A program made the position numbers and the translations under genes. Positions 33,858 to 42,620 of a stretch of 64,000 bases of DNA are shown in pieces. The notes beneath the pieces were generated by a model. It saw nothing but the letters and a program-made list of their open reading frames with translations. It was not told the origin of the DNA and did not search any database. This DNA comes from Burkholderia sp. Bp9143. GTDB lineage: Bacteria; Pseudomonadota; Gammaproteobacteria; Burkholderiales; Burkholderiaceae. Location of the stretch: positions 62,001 to 126,000 of the forward strand of contig NZ_QTPO01000016.1 of NCBI RefSeq assembly GCF_003853645.1, written 5' to 3'. Positions within the stretch are counted from its first letter, which is position 1; every line of letters starts with the position of its first letter.

Positions 33858-34799
33858 TCAGGCAGTGCGCGCAGTCGACGCGCGATGTGTTTTCGGCAAG
33901 CCGGCGCGCCATAGCGCGCCGTGCAACGTTTCGCCGTCGAGCCAGCGCGCGACCTTGGCGCGCAGCGCCAGCAGCGCCGGCAGGTCGATGCCCGTGTCGA
34001 TGCCCATGTCGGCGAGCATGAACGCCAGGTCCTCGCTCGACGCATTGCCGCTGGCACCCGGCGCATGCGGACACCCGCCGATGCCGGCGAGTGTCGCGTC
34101 GAAACGCGCGACGCCGGTTTCCAGCGCGGCATAGACATTGGCGAGCGCGAGGCCGCGCGTGTCGTGAAAGTGGCCGCAATGGAACCGGTCGCCGGCAATG
34201 CGGCGGGCGCGCTCGAACAGATCGCGCACGGCCGCCGGCCCAGCGTAGCCGACCGTGTCGGCGATGCTGACGCGATCCGCCCCCGCGTCGAGCAACGCCT
34301 GCATGCAACGCAGGACTTCGTCCGGTTCAACGCGCCCCTGGATCGTGCAGCCGAACGCCGTGCCGATGCCGCCTTCGATCAGCGTCGCCGACCCGGCGGC
34401 ATCGCGCTCCGCACGGATGCGCGCGACTTCGGCGACCACTTCGTCGGGCGTCTTGCGCAGGTTCGCGAGGCTGTGTTCGCGGCTCGCGGACAACGGCACG
34501 AGCAGCAGGTCGGCGCCGGTCTCGATGGCGCGCTGCGCACCTTTCAGGTTCGGCACCAGCACCGACACGGTGAGGCCCGGCAGCGTTTTCGCGTAGGCGA
34601 CGAGTTCGGCCGTATCCGCCAGTTGCGGCAGAAGCCGCGCCGGCACGAAGGAACCGACTTCGATCTCGCGCTGGCCGGCCGCGTACGCGTCGGCGATCCA
34701 TTCGATCTTGCGCGCGGTCGGCAGGATGGCCTCGATGCTCTGCAGGCCGTCACGCAATCCAACCTCGCGAATCACGACATGGGTGGGAAAAGAAGGCAT
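33858..34799 (-). CDS. HMG-CoA-lyase-family enzyme
   Basis: This 313-residue DRE-TIM metallolyase has REVGLRDGLQ (catalytic Arg and metal Asp), the metal-binding HFHD and the signature GGCPHAPGASGN with the active-site loop Cys. It cleaves 3-hydroxy-acyl-CoA compounds such as HMG-CoA to acetyl-CoA and a keto acid. It is first in the operon with CoA-transferase and MFS transporter and divergent from the LysR gene. The substrate is not proven. Confidence 0.9.
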   Translation of the reverse strand: MPSFPTHVVIREVGLRDGLQSIEAILPTARKIEWIADAYAAGQREIEVGSFVPARLLPQLADTAELVAYAKTLPGLTVSVLVPNLKGAQRAIETGADLLLVPLSASREHSLANLRKTPDEVVAEVARIRAERDAAGSATLIEGGIGTAFGCTIQGRVEPDEVLRCMQALLDAGADRVSIADTVGYAGPAAVRDLFERARRIAGDRFHCGHFHDTRGLALANVYAALETGVARFDATLAGIGGCPHAPGASGNASSEDLAFMLADMGIDTGIDLPALLALRAKVARWLDGETLHGALWRAGLPKTHRASTARTA

Positions 34800-35111
34800 G
34801 GGGTTGCTGTCTCCGCAATCTGGGGCCGGTCATTGCGCGCCGGCGATAGCCCTACTTTAGAGATTCCCGAAAAAACGTAAAGAATCGATTTGGAACCGAA
34901 AACGTTCCGAAACGGAATCCCAGGAATCGGGCGGCCGCCGCATCGCGGCGGGGCCGGCCATCGCCATGCAGGCATGTCGACAGGCACGTCCGCGGCGCGC
35001 CGCACCCGCGTCGTCGTGGTAACTTCTGACATTCCCGGAAGACCCGGAAACCTGCCGAATCGAGCCGAAACCTTCCGGCCCGGAACGTTTCGACACGCGG
35101 AGACTGCACCG
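34800..35111. promoter_or_regulatory. Divergent promoter region with two TTCCG-N3-CGGAA sites
   Basis: The 312-bp region between the lyase and LysR genes holds two perfect 13-bp dyads, TTCCGAAACGGAA at 34905-34917 and TTCCGGCCCGGAA at 35073-35085. Both fit the LysR T-N11-A rule. One lies 26 bp before the LysR ATG and one 105 bp before the lyase ATG. GGAAC/GTTCC (34892-34908) adds a partly overlapping dyad. They are the likely LysR sites for autoregulation and activation. Confidence 0.6.
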
Positions 35112-36029
35112 ATGCGCGACATCGACCTCAAGACACTGCGGCTGTTCGTGGCCGTGTGCGACCACGGCAACATCGCGCGTGCCGCGAAGGAAGCGCACAT
35201 CGAGCCTTCGGCGATCAGCAAGCGCATCGCGCAGCTCGAGAGCGATCTCGGCGTGCCGGCGCTGACGCGGTCGCGACGCGGCGTCACGCCGACGCCTGCC
35301 GGCATCGCGCTGCTCGAGCATGCGCGCAGCATGCTGTTCACGATGGACCGGATCGCGGCCGACGTCACCGCGATCGGCGACGGGCTGCAAGGGCGCGTGA
35401 GCATCTGCGCGTCGGCGTCGGCGATCGCGGAAGTGTTGCTGGACGACATCGCGTCGTTCATGCGCGATCCCGCCAACCGGAACATCAAGGTCGACGTGGA
35501 AGAGCGGCTGTCGCGCGACCTCGTCCGGCAGGTGCGGGAAGGGGCATCCGCGGTCGGCGTGTGCTGGGACAACGTCGACTTGCAAGGGCTGCAGGCGCGT
35601 TCATATCGTCATGACCGGCTGGCGCTCGCCGTGCATCCCGAGCATCCGCTGGCTGGCCGTCAATCGGTCGGCTTCGACGACACGCTCGAATTCGAACATG
35701 TCGGCCTGCCGCCGGCCACGGCCGTTCACACGATGCTCAAGCGGGCGGCCGCGGACCGAGGCCGGACCGTGTCATACCGCGTGATCGTGTCGAGTTTCGA
35801 CGCGGCGTTCCGCGTCGTGGCCGCCGGCCTGGGGATCAGCGTGATTCCGGTCGAAGTCGCGGCGGCTTACCGGCAGTCGCTCGGCGTGCAGGTGATCCCG
35901 CTCACCGATGCATGGGCGCGGCGTCGTTTCATCGTGTGTTTCCAGCGCTTCGATACGCTGCAGCCCGCCGCGCAGCGGATGGTCGACCATCTCGCGAGTC
36001 GCGCGGCGCGGGACGACCACGGCCAGTAG
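35112..36029 (+). CDS. LysR-family transcriptional regulator
   Basis: This 305-residue regulator has an N-terminal winged helix (LKTLRLFVAVCDHGNIARAA, SAISKRIAQLESDLGVPAL) and a substrate-binding domain. It is divergent from the lyase/CoA-transferase/MFS operon and most likely senses the organic acid or its CoA ester. Two matched dyads lie between them. No strong ribosome site was seen; ATG 35112 gives the normal LysR start. Confidence 0.9.
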   Translation: MRDIDLKTLRLFVAVCDHGNIARAAKEAHIEPSAISKRIAQLESDLGVPALTRSRRGVTPTPAGIALLEHARSMLFTMDRIAADVTAIGDGLQGRVSICASASAIAEVLLDDIASFMRDPANRNIKVDVEERLSRDLVRQVREGASAVGVCWDNVDLQGLQARSYRHDRLALAVHPEHPLAGRQSVGFDDTLEFEHVGLPPATAVHTMLKRAAADRGRTVSYRVIVSSFDAAFRVVAAGLGISVIPVEVAAAYRQSLGVQVIPLTDAWARRRFIVCFQRFDTLQPAAQRMVDHLASRAARDDHGQ

Positions 36030-36359
36030 CGAATTCCGGCTCGTCGGCATGCGCGGCAGTACCCATTGAACCGGACGGGCGACAACCTGAGCATTCACCG
36101 ATTCGTCACGGAACCATCGCACTCGAGACGAGCGGTGCCTGCTAGCATGCCGTGTGGCCTGTCCGAATCGCGACGACGGCTGTAAAGATGTCGCGCGGCG
36201 TGGTGGTGTTCGGCCGGCCGCCTCCGTGCTGGTCACGCCGGCGCGCTTCGACGCGGACGCTTCCCGCAGCACGAATCGTGCTGTGCCCGCATTCGACTTC
36301 CATCCGACGGCCGGCCGCGCCGCATGCTGTTGCGCGCGCCGCCGGCACGAGATTCGTCC
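36030..36359. other. Intergenic region before the esterase gene
   Basis: This 330-bp stretch has no recognisable gene. A TGCTAGCAT sequence at about 36140 could contain a -10 element (TAGCAT) for the esterase gene. I see no other repeat or hairpin of note. Confidence 0.4.
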
Positions 36360-37439
36360 ATGCCCAGGAAAAAATCCAGCCTCTGGCTACGGCCTTTCGA
36401 CCTGTTGACCGCCGCGTCGAGCACGCGGCCCAAAAGGAAGACCACCCAGCCGGCGACGCCTGCCAAGCGCCCCGCCGACACACGGACCACGCGTCGCACG
36501 CGGCCCGTGCCCACCGCCCGGACATCGCCCCGCCAGGCACCCGGCACGTGGCTACGCTCGTTTCATTCCGCGCGCCCCGCCGCCGGCCGCCTCGTCAACC
36601 ATCTTGCCTACGCGCTTTACCTGCCCGCCGCACCGGCGACGACCGCGGGCATGCCCGTCGTCGTCATGCTGCACGGCTGCAAGCAGACGGCCGAGTCGTT
36701 CGCCGCGGGCACCCGCATTTGCCGCGTCGCCGAGCGCGCCGGGTTTGCCGTGCTGTTCCCCGAACAGGCGAAGACCGCCCACTCGCATCGCTGCTGGAAC
36801 TGGCATGGCGATGCGTCGCAGTCGGAGGCTCCGGCGATCGCGTCGCTGATCGACGCGATCGTGCAAGAGCACGGGTTTGATCGCGACCGGGTCTATCTGG
36901 CCGGCATGTCGGCCGGTGCCGGGCTGGCCGTGCGTCTGGCGCTCGAATTCCCCGATCGCTTCGCGGCCGTCGGCCTGCACTCCGGTCCGGCCATCGCGCC
37001 GCCGTTGTCGACGATGGCCGCGATGAGCCTGATGCGCCGCGGTCTCCGCGACGATCCGATACGCGTCGTCGACGCATGCGTCGACGCGCACGCCTATCCG
37101 GGCATGCCCGCGCTCGTCGTGCATGGCGGACTCGATACGGTCGTCGCCGAGCACAACGCGCGGCAGCTCGGCGTTGCGTTTGCGCGGCTCAATCGGCTCG
37201 TCGACGAACAGGGTGAACCGCGCGTCGGCGAGCAACGTACGTACGCGCTCGACGACGCGGCGTACACGGACTATCTGCGCGGCGGCACGCTGATCGTCCG
37301 GGTCTGCATCGTGCGCCGCCTCGCGCACGCATGGAGCGGCGGCGATCCGCGCGAGGCATTCCACGCCGCGACGGGGCCGGACGCGACCGCGATGTTCTGG
37401 CATTTCTTTCGACGGCGGCGGCGCAAGCGAGCGCGGTGA
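36360..37439 (+). CDS. PHB-depolymerase-type esterase
   Basis: The protein has 359 residues. A basic N-terminal stretch (1-75) rich in Arg, Pro and Thr has no clear signal peptide. The hydrolase domain has VVVMLHGCKQTAESFA (oxyanion region), the lipase box GMSAGAG with the nucleophile Ser, and HAWSGGDP with the catalytic His. It resembles intracellular poly(3-hydroxybutyrate) depolymerase/feruloyl-esterase-like enzymes. ATG 36360 is preferred over 36324. The gene ends 18 bp from the convergent histidine kinase gene. Confidence 0.85.
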   Translation: MPRKKSSLWLRPFDLLTAASSTRPKRKTTQPATPAKRPADTRTTRRTRPVPTARTSPRQAPGTWLRSFHSARPAAGRLVNHLAYALYLPAAPATTAGMPVVVMLHGCKQTAESFAAGTRICRVAERAGFAVLFPEQAKTAHSHRCWNWHGDASQSEAPAIASLIDAIVQEHGFDRDRVYLAGMSAGAGLAVRLALEFPDRFAAVGLHSGPAIAPPLSTMAAMSLMRRGLRDDPIRVVDACVDAHAYPGMPALVVHGGLDTVVAEHNARQLGVAFARLNRLVDEQGEPRVGEQRTYALDDAAYTDYLRGGTLIVRVCIVRRLAHAWSGGDPREAFHAATGPDATAMFWHFFRRRRRKRAR

Positions 37440-37457
37440 CGACGCATCACCGCGCGC

Positions 37458-39227
37458 TCATGCCCGTTGCTCGACTGCCGCCGCGTCCACGTGGCCTTCC
37501 GCGCGCCGGATCGGCAGTCGAACGCAGAACGTCGTGCCGTGTCCCGGCGCGCTCGTCACGTCGATCGCGCCGCGATGGCGCTCGACGATGCCGTGCGACA
37601 CCGACAAGCCGAGCCCCGTTCCCTGCCCGACCGGCTTCGTCGTGAAGAACGGATCGAAGATCCGTCGAACGATGTCGGGCGCCATGCCGGTTCCGGTGTC
37701 GCTGATCGCGATCGACACCTGCTCGCCGTCGCTCGACGTGCGGATCGTGATCACGCCGCGCTCGGGAATCGCGTGCGCCGCGTTGACGAGCAGGTTCATG
37801 AATACCTGGTTCAACTGCGACGGAATACATTCGACGTGCGGCACGTCGCCGTATTCGCGCACGATGTCGGCCTTGTACTTGAGTTCGTTATGGACGACGT
37901 TGAGCGTGCTTTCGAGACCCGAGTGGATGTCGACCACGCTCCACTCGCCGCTGCCCGGCCGCGAGAAATCGCGCAGGTCCTGCACGATGCGCCGCACCCG
38001 CACCGCCCCATCGATCGATTCGTCGATCAGCGTCACGATCTCGTCGCGCACGTAGTCCAGATCGGCCGCGCAGCGCAGCGCCGTCAGCGCGTCGCGCGCC
38101 GGGGGCGCCAGCTGCGGCAGCGCGGCTTCATGCGCGGCGATCACGTCCAGCAGGCTGCGCACCCACGTCCTCAGCGTATTGAGGTTCGCGCTGATGAAGC
38201 CGATCGGATTGTTGATTTCGTGCGCGACGCCGGCCGCGAGCTGGCCGATCGACGCAAGTTTTTCCGATTGCAGCAATTGCACGTGGGTTTCCTCGAGCGC
38301 CCGCAACAGGCGCCGCTGTTCGTCCTTCTCCTGTTCGAGCCGGATCTGCGCCGCCCGGCGCTCTACGATCTCGGTCGCCATGTTCTCGCGCGTGCGTTGC
38401 AGCATCGCCGTCGTCTGCTCGTAGCGCCGCAACGCCGTTTCGAGTTCCGCGGTCCGCAATCGCACCAGCCGTTCGAGCGTGTCCGTCATGCCGCGCAGAA
38501 AGGTCGTGCGTGCATCGAAGCGGCAGACGAGCAGCGTGACGATCAGCGTGGCCGTCGTGAACAGCGCAATGGTCGTCGCGAGCCACGGCGCATCGATGCC
38601 GTTCGCGGCACCGCATCGCGCATCCGGCGCGAAATGCGCGGCCGCCATCGCGGTGTAGTGCATGCCCGTGATGGCGATGCCCATGATCAGCGCGGCGCCG
38701 ATGCGTTGCGCGGTCGCATGGTGCGCCTGTTGCGCGCGCAACGTCTGCGCCATCCAGAGCGCAACGGTCGACGCGATCACCGCCACGCCGATCGACGCCG
38801 CGAACAGCGCGGGATCGTAGCGTATGCCCGGCGCCATGCGCATCGCGGCCATGCCCGTGTAATGCATCCCGACGATCCCGGCGCCCATCAGCATGCCGCC
38901 TGCCAGCAGGTGCCGGCGGCTCAACCGCGCGCGCGTGACGACGTTCAGCGCGAAATACGACACGAGCACCGCGATCGCCAGCGACGCGCCGGTATCCGGC
39001 AGCGCATACCCGAGCGGAATCGGCAGCGACAGCGCCAGCATCCCGACGAAATGCATCGACCAGATCCCGGTGCCCATCGCGGCCGCGCCGCCGGCCAGCC
39101 ACGCGCGCTTGAGCTTCGGGTCGTCGAGCAGCGAAATGAACGCGGCCAGGTCGAGCGCCGTATAGGCGGCCAGCGTCGCGATGACGAGCGACAGCAGGAC
39201 AAGCAGCAGGTTGTAGGTGCCATGCAT
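37458..39227 (-). CDS. Sensor histidine kinase with MHYT domain
   Basis: The protein has 589 residues. Residues 1-235 form a seven-helix MHYT membrane sensor with the repeated motifs MHFVGM, MHYTGMAAM and MHYTAMAA, thought to bind metal or sense gases. A coiled coil (about 255-330) leads to the dimerisation/phosphoacceptor box GVAHEINNPIGF and an HATPase domain with NLLVNAAHAI, DTGTGM and GTGLGLSV. It is encoded 82 bases downstream of the response regulator and probably phosphorylates it. Confidence 0.9.
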   Translation of the reverse strand: MHGTYNLLLVLLSLVIATLAAYTALDLAAFISLLDDPKLKRAWLAGGAAAMGTGIWSMHFVGMLALSLPIPLGYALPDTGASLAIAVLVSYFALNVVTRARLSRRHLLAGGMLMGAGIVGMHYTGMAAMRMAPGIRYDPALFAASIGVAVIASTVALWMAQTLRAQQAHHATAQRIGAALIMGIAITGMHYTAMAAAHFAPDARCGAANGIDAPWLATTIALFTTATLIVTLLVCRFDARTTFLRGMTDTLERLVRLRTAELETALRRYEQTTAMLQRTRENMATEIVERRAAQIRLEQEKDEQRRLLRALEETHVQLLQSEKLASIGQLAAGVAHEINNPIGFISANLNTLRTWVRSLLDVIAAHEAALPQLAPPARDALTALRCAADLDYVRDEIVTLIDESIDGAVRVRRIVQDLRDFSRPGSGEWSVVDIHSGLESTLNVVHNELKYKADIVREYGDVPHVECIPSQLNQVFMNLLVNAAHAIPERGVITIRTSSDGEQVSIAISDTGTGMAPDIVRRIFDPFFTTKPVGQGTGLGLSVSHGIVERHRGAIDVTSAPGHGTTFCVRLPIRRAEGHVDAAAVEQRA

Positions 39228-39309
39228 GATCGAGCGCCCCGGTCGAATTGAACGCGTTGCCGCGACGCGCGGTCGATCGCGCGCCACGGCCGTGCGGTCG
39301 TGCTGGATG

Positions 39310-40716
39310 TCACGCAGGCGGTGTGCCGGCCGGCGCCTGCGTCGACGCGGCAGCGCCGGTCAGCACGAGAATGTCGAACGCCGTGCCTTCGCGTGCCTCG
39401 AAGCGGCGCACGAGATCGATCTGGTGCGCCGACATCACGCTGCCCTTCGTCATCAACAGCACGCCGCGATGCGTGCGCAGATCGTCGGCGAGCTGCATGC
39501 CTTCGCGCAGCTGCGCGGACTGGATCTCCGCGACGGACGCCGCGATGCCCAGGCTCGCCGGATCCCGCGTCAGCTCGATGAAGCGCGCGACGAGCAGCGG
39601 GTCGTAACGCACGCCCGCCTGCGAGTGCAGCACGTCGATCGCCTGCTCGACCGAATGCGGCGAACCGATCTCGCCGTTGCGCAGCCCTTCGAAGTCGCGC
39701 GCGATCGCGACGATCCGCGAGCCGAGCGGAATCGCGTCGCCCGCGAGCCCGTCCGGCGTGCCGCGCCCGTTGAATCGCTCGTACTGGTGCAGCACGATCG
39801 ACGCGACCTTGTGCAACTGCGCGACCGGCGTGAGCACCATCTGCGCGCGCAGCGGATGTTGCTGGAACAGGCTGTGTTCGTCCGTCGTCATCTTGACGAT
39901 CGGCTTGTGCAGCAGTTCGTCGGGCAGCGACAGCTTGCCGATGCCGTGCAGCAGTCCCGCGAAATACACGTCCTGCGCGTGCAGGCTGCTCATCCCGGCC
40001 GACAGCGCGAGACGGCGCGCGATCTCGCCGACGCGCATCGCATGGCCGCTCGCCGACCCGCAGCGCATCTCGATCATGCTCGCGCAGACCTGGACCATCG
40101 CGGTAAAGCTGCTTTTCAGGTCGTGCTGCGCCGCTTCGAGGAACATCACGGTTTGCCCGAGTTCCTCGGTGCGCGCGCGAACCTGTGTTTCAAGTTCCGT
40201 GTTGAAACGGCGCAGCGTTTCGTTCTGCGCTTCGGTCAGCGCGGCCAGCCGCGCGGCTTCGCCGCGCAGGCGCCGCTGCTCGAGCGCCTGCTCGATGGTC
40301 ATCAGCAGGTCGTGATCGTCCCACGGCTTGTTCAGGTAGCGATACACGCCGCCTTCGTTGACGGCCTCCACGATCGACGCGATGTCGGAATAGCCGGTCA
40401 GCAGGATCCGCATCGTGTCCGGGTACAGCGAGCGGGCGCGTGCGAGAAACGCCGCGCCGCTCATGTTCGGCATCCGCATGTCGGACACGATCAGGTCGAC
40501 TTCGGTCGACGCCAGGATGTCGAGCGCGGCCTCCCCGCTTTCGGCGGTCAGGATGTCGTAGTGCGCGGGCCGCAACACGCGCTTGAGCGCGGACAGCACA
40601 CTGGGTTCGTCGTCGACCAGCAGGATCGACGGGGTCACTGTGGCGTTGCCGGGTGCGGCTTCGGCGCTCGTTTCGGGTGGTGCTTCGTTGGTTCCGTCTA
40701 TTGCGGATATCGTCAT
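39310..40716 (-). CDS. Response regulator with degenerate HD-GYP domain
   Basis: The protein has 468 residues. Residues 28-145 are a receiver domain with Asp79 as phosphoacceptor and Lys130. A coiled coil (150-195) leads to an HD-GYP-like domain (about 200-400). There the HD pair reads HG (257-258), the HHE segment reads HQYE and GYP reads GTP (318-321), so c-di-GMP phosphodiesterase activity is probably lost. It may still bind the nucleotide or a partner. The sensor kinase gene follows in the same direction. Confidence 0.85.
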   Translation of the reverse strand: MTISAIDGTNEAPPETSAEAAPGNATVTPSILLVDDEPSVLSALKRVLRPAHYDILTAESGEAALDILASTEVDLIVSDMRMPNMSGAAFLARARSLYPDTMRILLTGYSDIASIVEAVNEGGVYRYLNKPWDDHDLLMTIEQALEQRRLRGEAARLAALTEAQNETLRRFNTELETQVRARTEELGQTVMFLEAAQHDLKSSFTAMVQVCASMIEMRCGSASGHAMRVGEIARRLALSAGMSSLHAQDVYFAGLLHGIGKLSLPDELLHKPIVKMTTDEHSLFQQHPLRAQMVLTPVAQLHKVASIVLHQYERFNGRGTPDGLAGDAIPLGSRIVAIARDFEGLRNGEIGSPHSVEQAIDVLHSQAGVRYDPLLVARFIELTRDPASLGIAASVAEIQSAQLREGMQLADDLRTHRGVLLMTKGSVMSAHQIDLVRRFEAREGTAFDILVLTGAAASTQAPAGTPPA

Positions 40717-40941
40717 GGCTGGCCTCGGATGGATTTATCTTCACCACCTCTGTGACATCGGCCGGGTTGGGAACTTTCCGTATCAGGGAAAACGCTGACA
40801 AGCACGATGCAGACGCCGGCGTCATGAAGGCCGCATGCAACCACCCCGCAGCCGACTTCCGGTATCGTTGCCGGATGCGCCGTCCACGGCGCGCGTCGCA
40901 TCACGATCCGTTCGCAACATTCAAACCCTATTGGAGCAACA

Positions 40942-41235
40942 ATGATTCTGGAAATGGCATCGCTCGAAATCGATCCGTCGCAGGCCGAGCCATTCGAGGC
41001 GGCGGTTCGCCAGGCACTCCCGCTGTTCGCCCGCGCGCGTGGCTGCGGCGGCGCCGAGCTGCACCGCGTGATCGAGCGCAGTGGCGGCTACCTGCTCGTC
41101 GTCAAGTGGGACACCGTGGACGACCACATGGTGCATTTCCGGCAATCGGACGATTTCCAGGCGTGGCGGCAACTGGCGGGGCCGTTCTTCAAGAGCCCGC
41201 CGCAAGTCGTGCATACGGAAGTCGCGGTCAGGTAA
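40942..41235 (+). CDS. ABM-domain protein
   Basis: The protein has 97 residues of the antibiotic biosynthesis monooxygenase (dimeric alpha-beta barrel) fold: AELHRVIERSGGYLLVVKWD and HFRQSDDFQAWRQL are typical. Such small proteins act as quinol-forming oxygenases or haem-binding proteins. TTGGAGC is the ribosome site. It is a single gene between the two-component pair and the porin; its role is unknown. Confidence 0.8.
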   Translation: MILEMASLEIDPSQAEPFEAAVRQALPLFARARGCGGAELHRVIERSGGYLLVVKWDTVDDHMVHFRQSDDFQAWRQLAGPFFKSPPQVVHTEVAVR

Positions 41236-41249
41236 TCTCCTCAATAGAA

Positions 41250-41275
41250 ACGGGTCGGGCAACCGCCCGGCCCGT
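41250..41275 (-). terminator. Intrinsic terminator for the porin operon
   Basis: Arms 41250-41260 and 41265-41275 form an 11-bp stem (one G-U or A-C position depending on strand) with a four-base loop. Reading the - strand, the stem is followed by UUUCUAUU. It lies about 60 bp after the porin stop. It may also stop the convergent ABM transcript, though no U-run follows on the + strand. Confidence 0.6.
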
Positions 41276-41333
41276 GTCACGGGCGCGCTGCCGAAACCCG
41301 GCGTTACGCGCGCCACGCCAGTTTCCCCCTCCT

Positions 41334-42560
41334 TCAAAACCTGTGCCGCATTCCGATCCGCAATGAAACCTGCTTGTCGGTCGCGGACGGCGTCAACCCG
41401 GTGATCTGCGCAACCGCCGGCTGCCCGAGCGAATCCGTCCCGCTTGCCTTCTCGAACACGGCAACCGTATAAACGTCCGTGCGCTTCGACAGGAAATAAT
41501 CGACCCCCGCGCTGAACAGGTTGTAGTTCGCGCCGCCCTTGCCGCCGGCACCGCCGTTCCTCGTGTAGTCGTAGGCGACACCGGCCTGCAACGACGGCGT
41601 GAACTGGTATTTCGCGTTGATCTCGACATTGTTGAACGCCGCGGTGCCCGCGTAACGCAGCGCATTCGGCCCCGACGCGGAGCCCAGCCCCTCGAAGCGC
41701 GTATTCGAATACGCGAGGTTGACGCTGAGTGCGGCCAGCGTCACGCCCGCTCCGACGCCGGCGATTTCGAGCCGGTTCGCGGACGCATAGCCGGCAAACA
41801 CCGGGTTGCTCTCAGGCGCACTCGCGCTGCCGGCGCTGCCGAGGTTGTTGCTCGTCGCCGGGCCGGCATTCGGATTCGCGCCGAAGAACGACGTGTTCGG
41901 GTTGCGGACGTTCAGGTAGCCCGCGCCGATCGAAAACGGCCCCGCCGCATACGACGCGCCGGCGCCCCAGATCCAGTTGGTCGAGAACGATCCGGCGGTG
42001 CCGCCGAGATTCATCAACGCTCCGACCGTCAGCCCGCGGTAGCTGGCGCTGCGGAACTTGATCGCATTGTTGATGCGTCGCGTGTTCAACGCGTTGTCGA
42101 GGTCGCCCGGATGCGAGGTCATGTAGCCGCCCCACTGCGGCGCGGCGAGGAACGGCCCGTAGAAGTCGACGACGGGATCGTACTGGCGCCCGAGCGTGAC
42201 CGTCCCGACCGGATGGGTCAGGCCGACATACGCCTGCCGCCCGAACATCGCGCCGCCCTGGTTCAGCACGCCGTTGTTGCTGTAGAAGCCGCTCTCCAGC
42301 ACGAACAGCGCCTTGAGACCGCCGCCGAGATCCTCGCTGCCCTTGAGCCCCCAGCGGCTCCCCTGCAGGCCGGCCGACCCGCCTTCGATCATCGCGATCT
42401 GATGACCGCCGACCGGGCCGGCCGCCGTTCGCGCCGTCTGCACATTGCTGGTGTAGTTAATGCCGCTGTCGATGATCCCGTATAGCGTCACGCTGCTTTG
42501 CGCCAGTGCGATTACCGGCATTGAATTCAGTACAACCAAGCAAAATGAAAGCTTCTTCAT
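41334..42560 (-). CDS. OmpC-like Gram-negative porin
   Basis: The 408-residue protein has a signal peptide (MKKLSFCLVVLNSMPVIALA) and starts its mature part SSVTLYGIIDSGINY, the classic beta-proteobacterial porin start; it ends in GMRHRF with the terminal Phe. ATG 42560 with AGGAGGAG upstream is preferred over the TTG before it. It is 60 bp downstream of the MFS gene in the same direction and probably the outer-membrane entry for that regulon. Confidence 0.92.
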   Translation of the reverse strand: MKKLSFCLVVLNSMPVIALAQSSVTLYGIIDSGINYTSNVQTARTAAGPVGGHQIAMIEGGSAGLQGSRWGLKGSEDLGGGLKALFVLESGFYSNNGVLNQGGAMFGRQAYVGLTHPVGTVTLGRQYDPVVDFYGPFLAAPQWGGYMTSHPGDLDNALNTRRINNAIKFRSASYRGLTVGALMNLGGTAGSFSTNWIWGAGASYAAGPFSIGAGYLNVRNPNTSFFGANPNAGPATSNNLGSAGSASAPESNPVFAGYASANRLEIAGVGAGVTLAALSVNLAYSNTRFEGLGSASGPNALRYAGTAAFNNVEINAKYQFTPSLQAGVAYDYTRNGGAGGKGGANYNLFSAGVDYFLSKRTDVYTVAVFEKASGTDSLGQPAVAQITGLTPSATDKQVSLRIGMRHRF

Positions 42561-42620
42561 CAATCGATCTCCTCCTTCGGTTATATGTCCCGGCTCGCCG
42601 CCGGATTGCGCGTCATCGTG

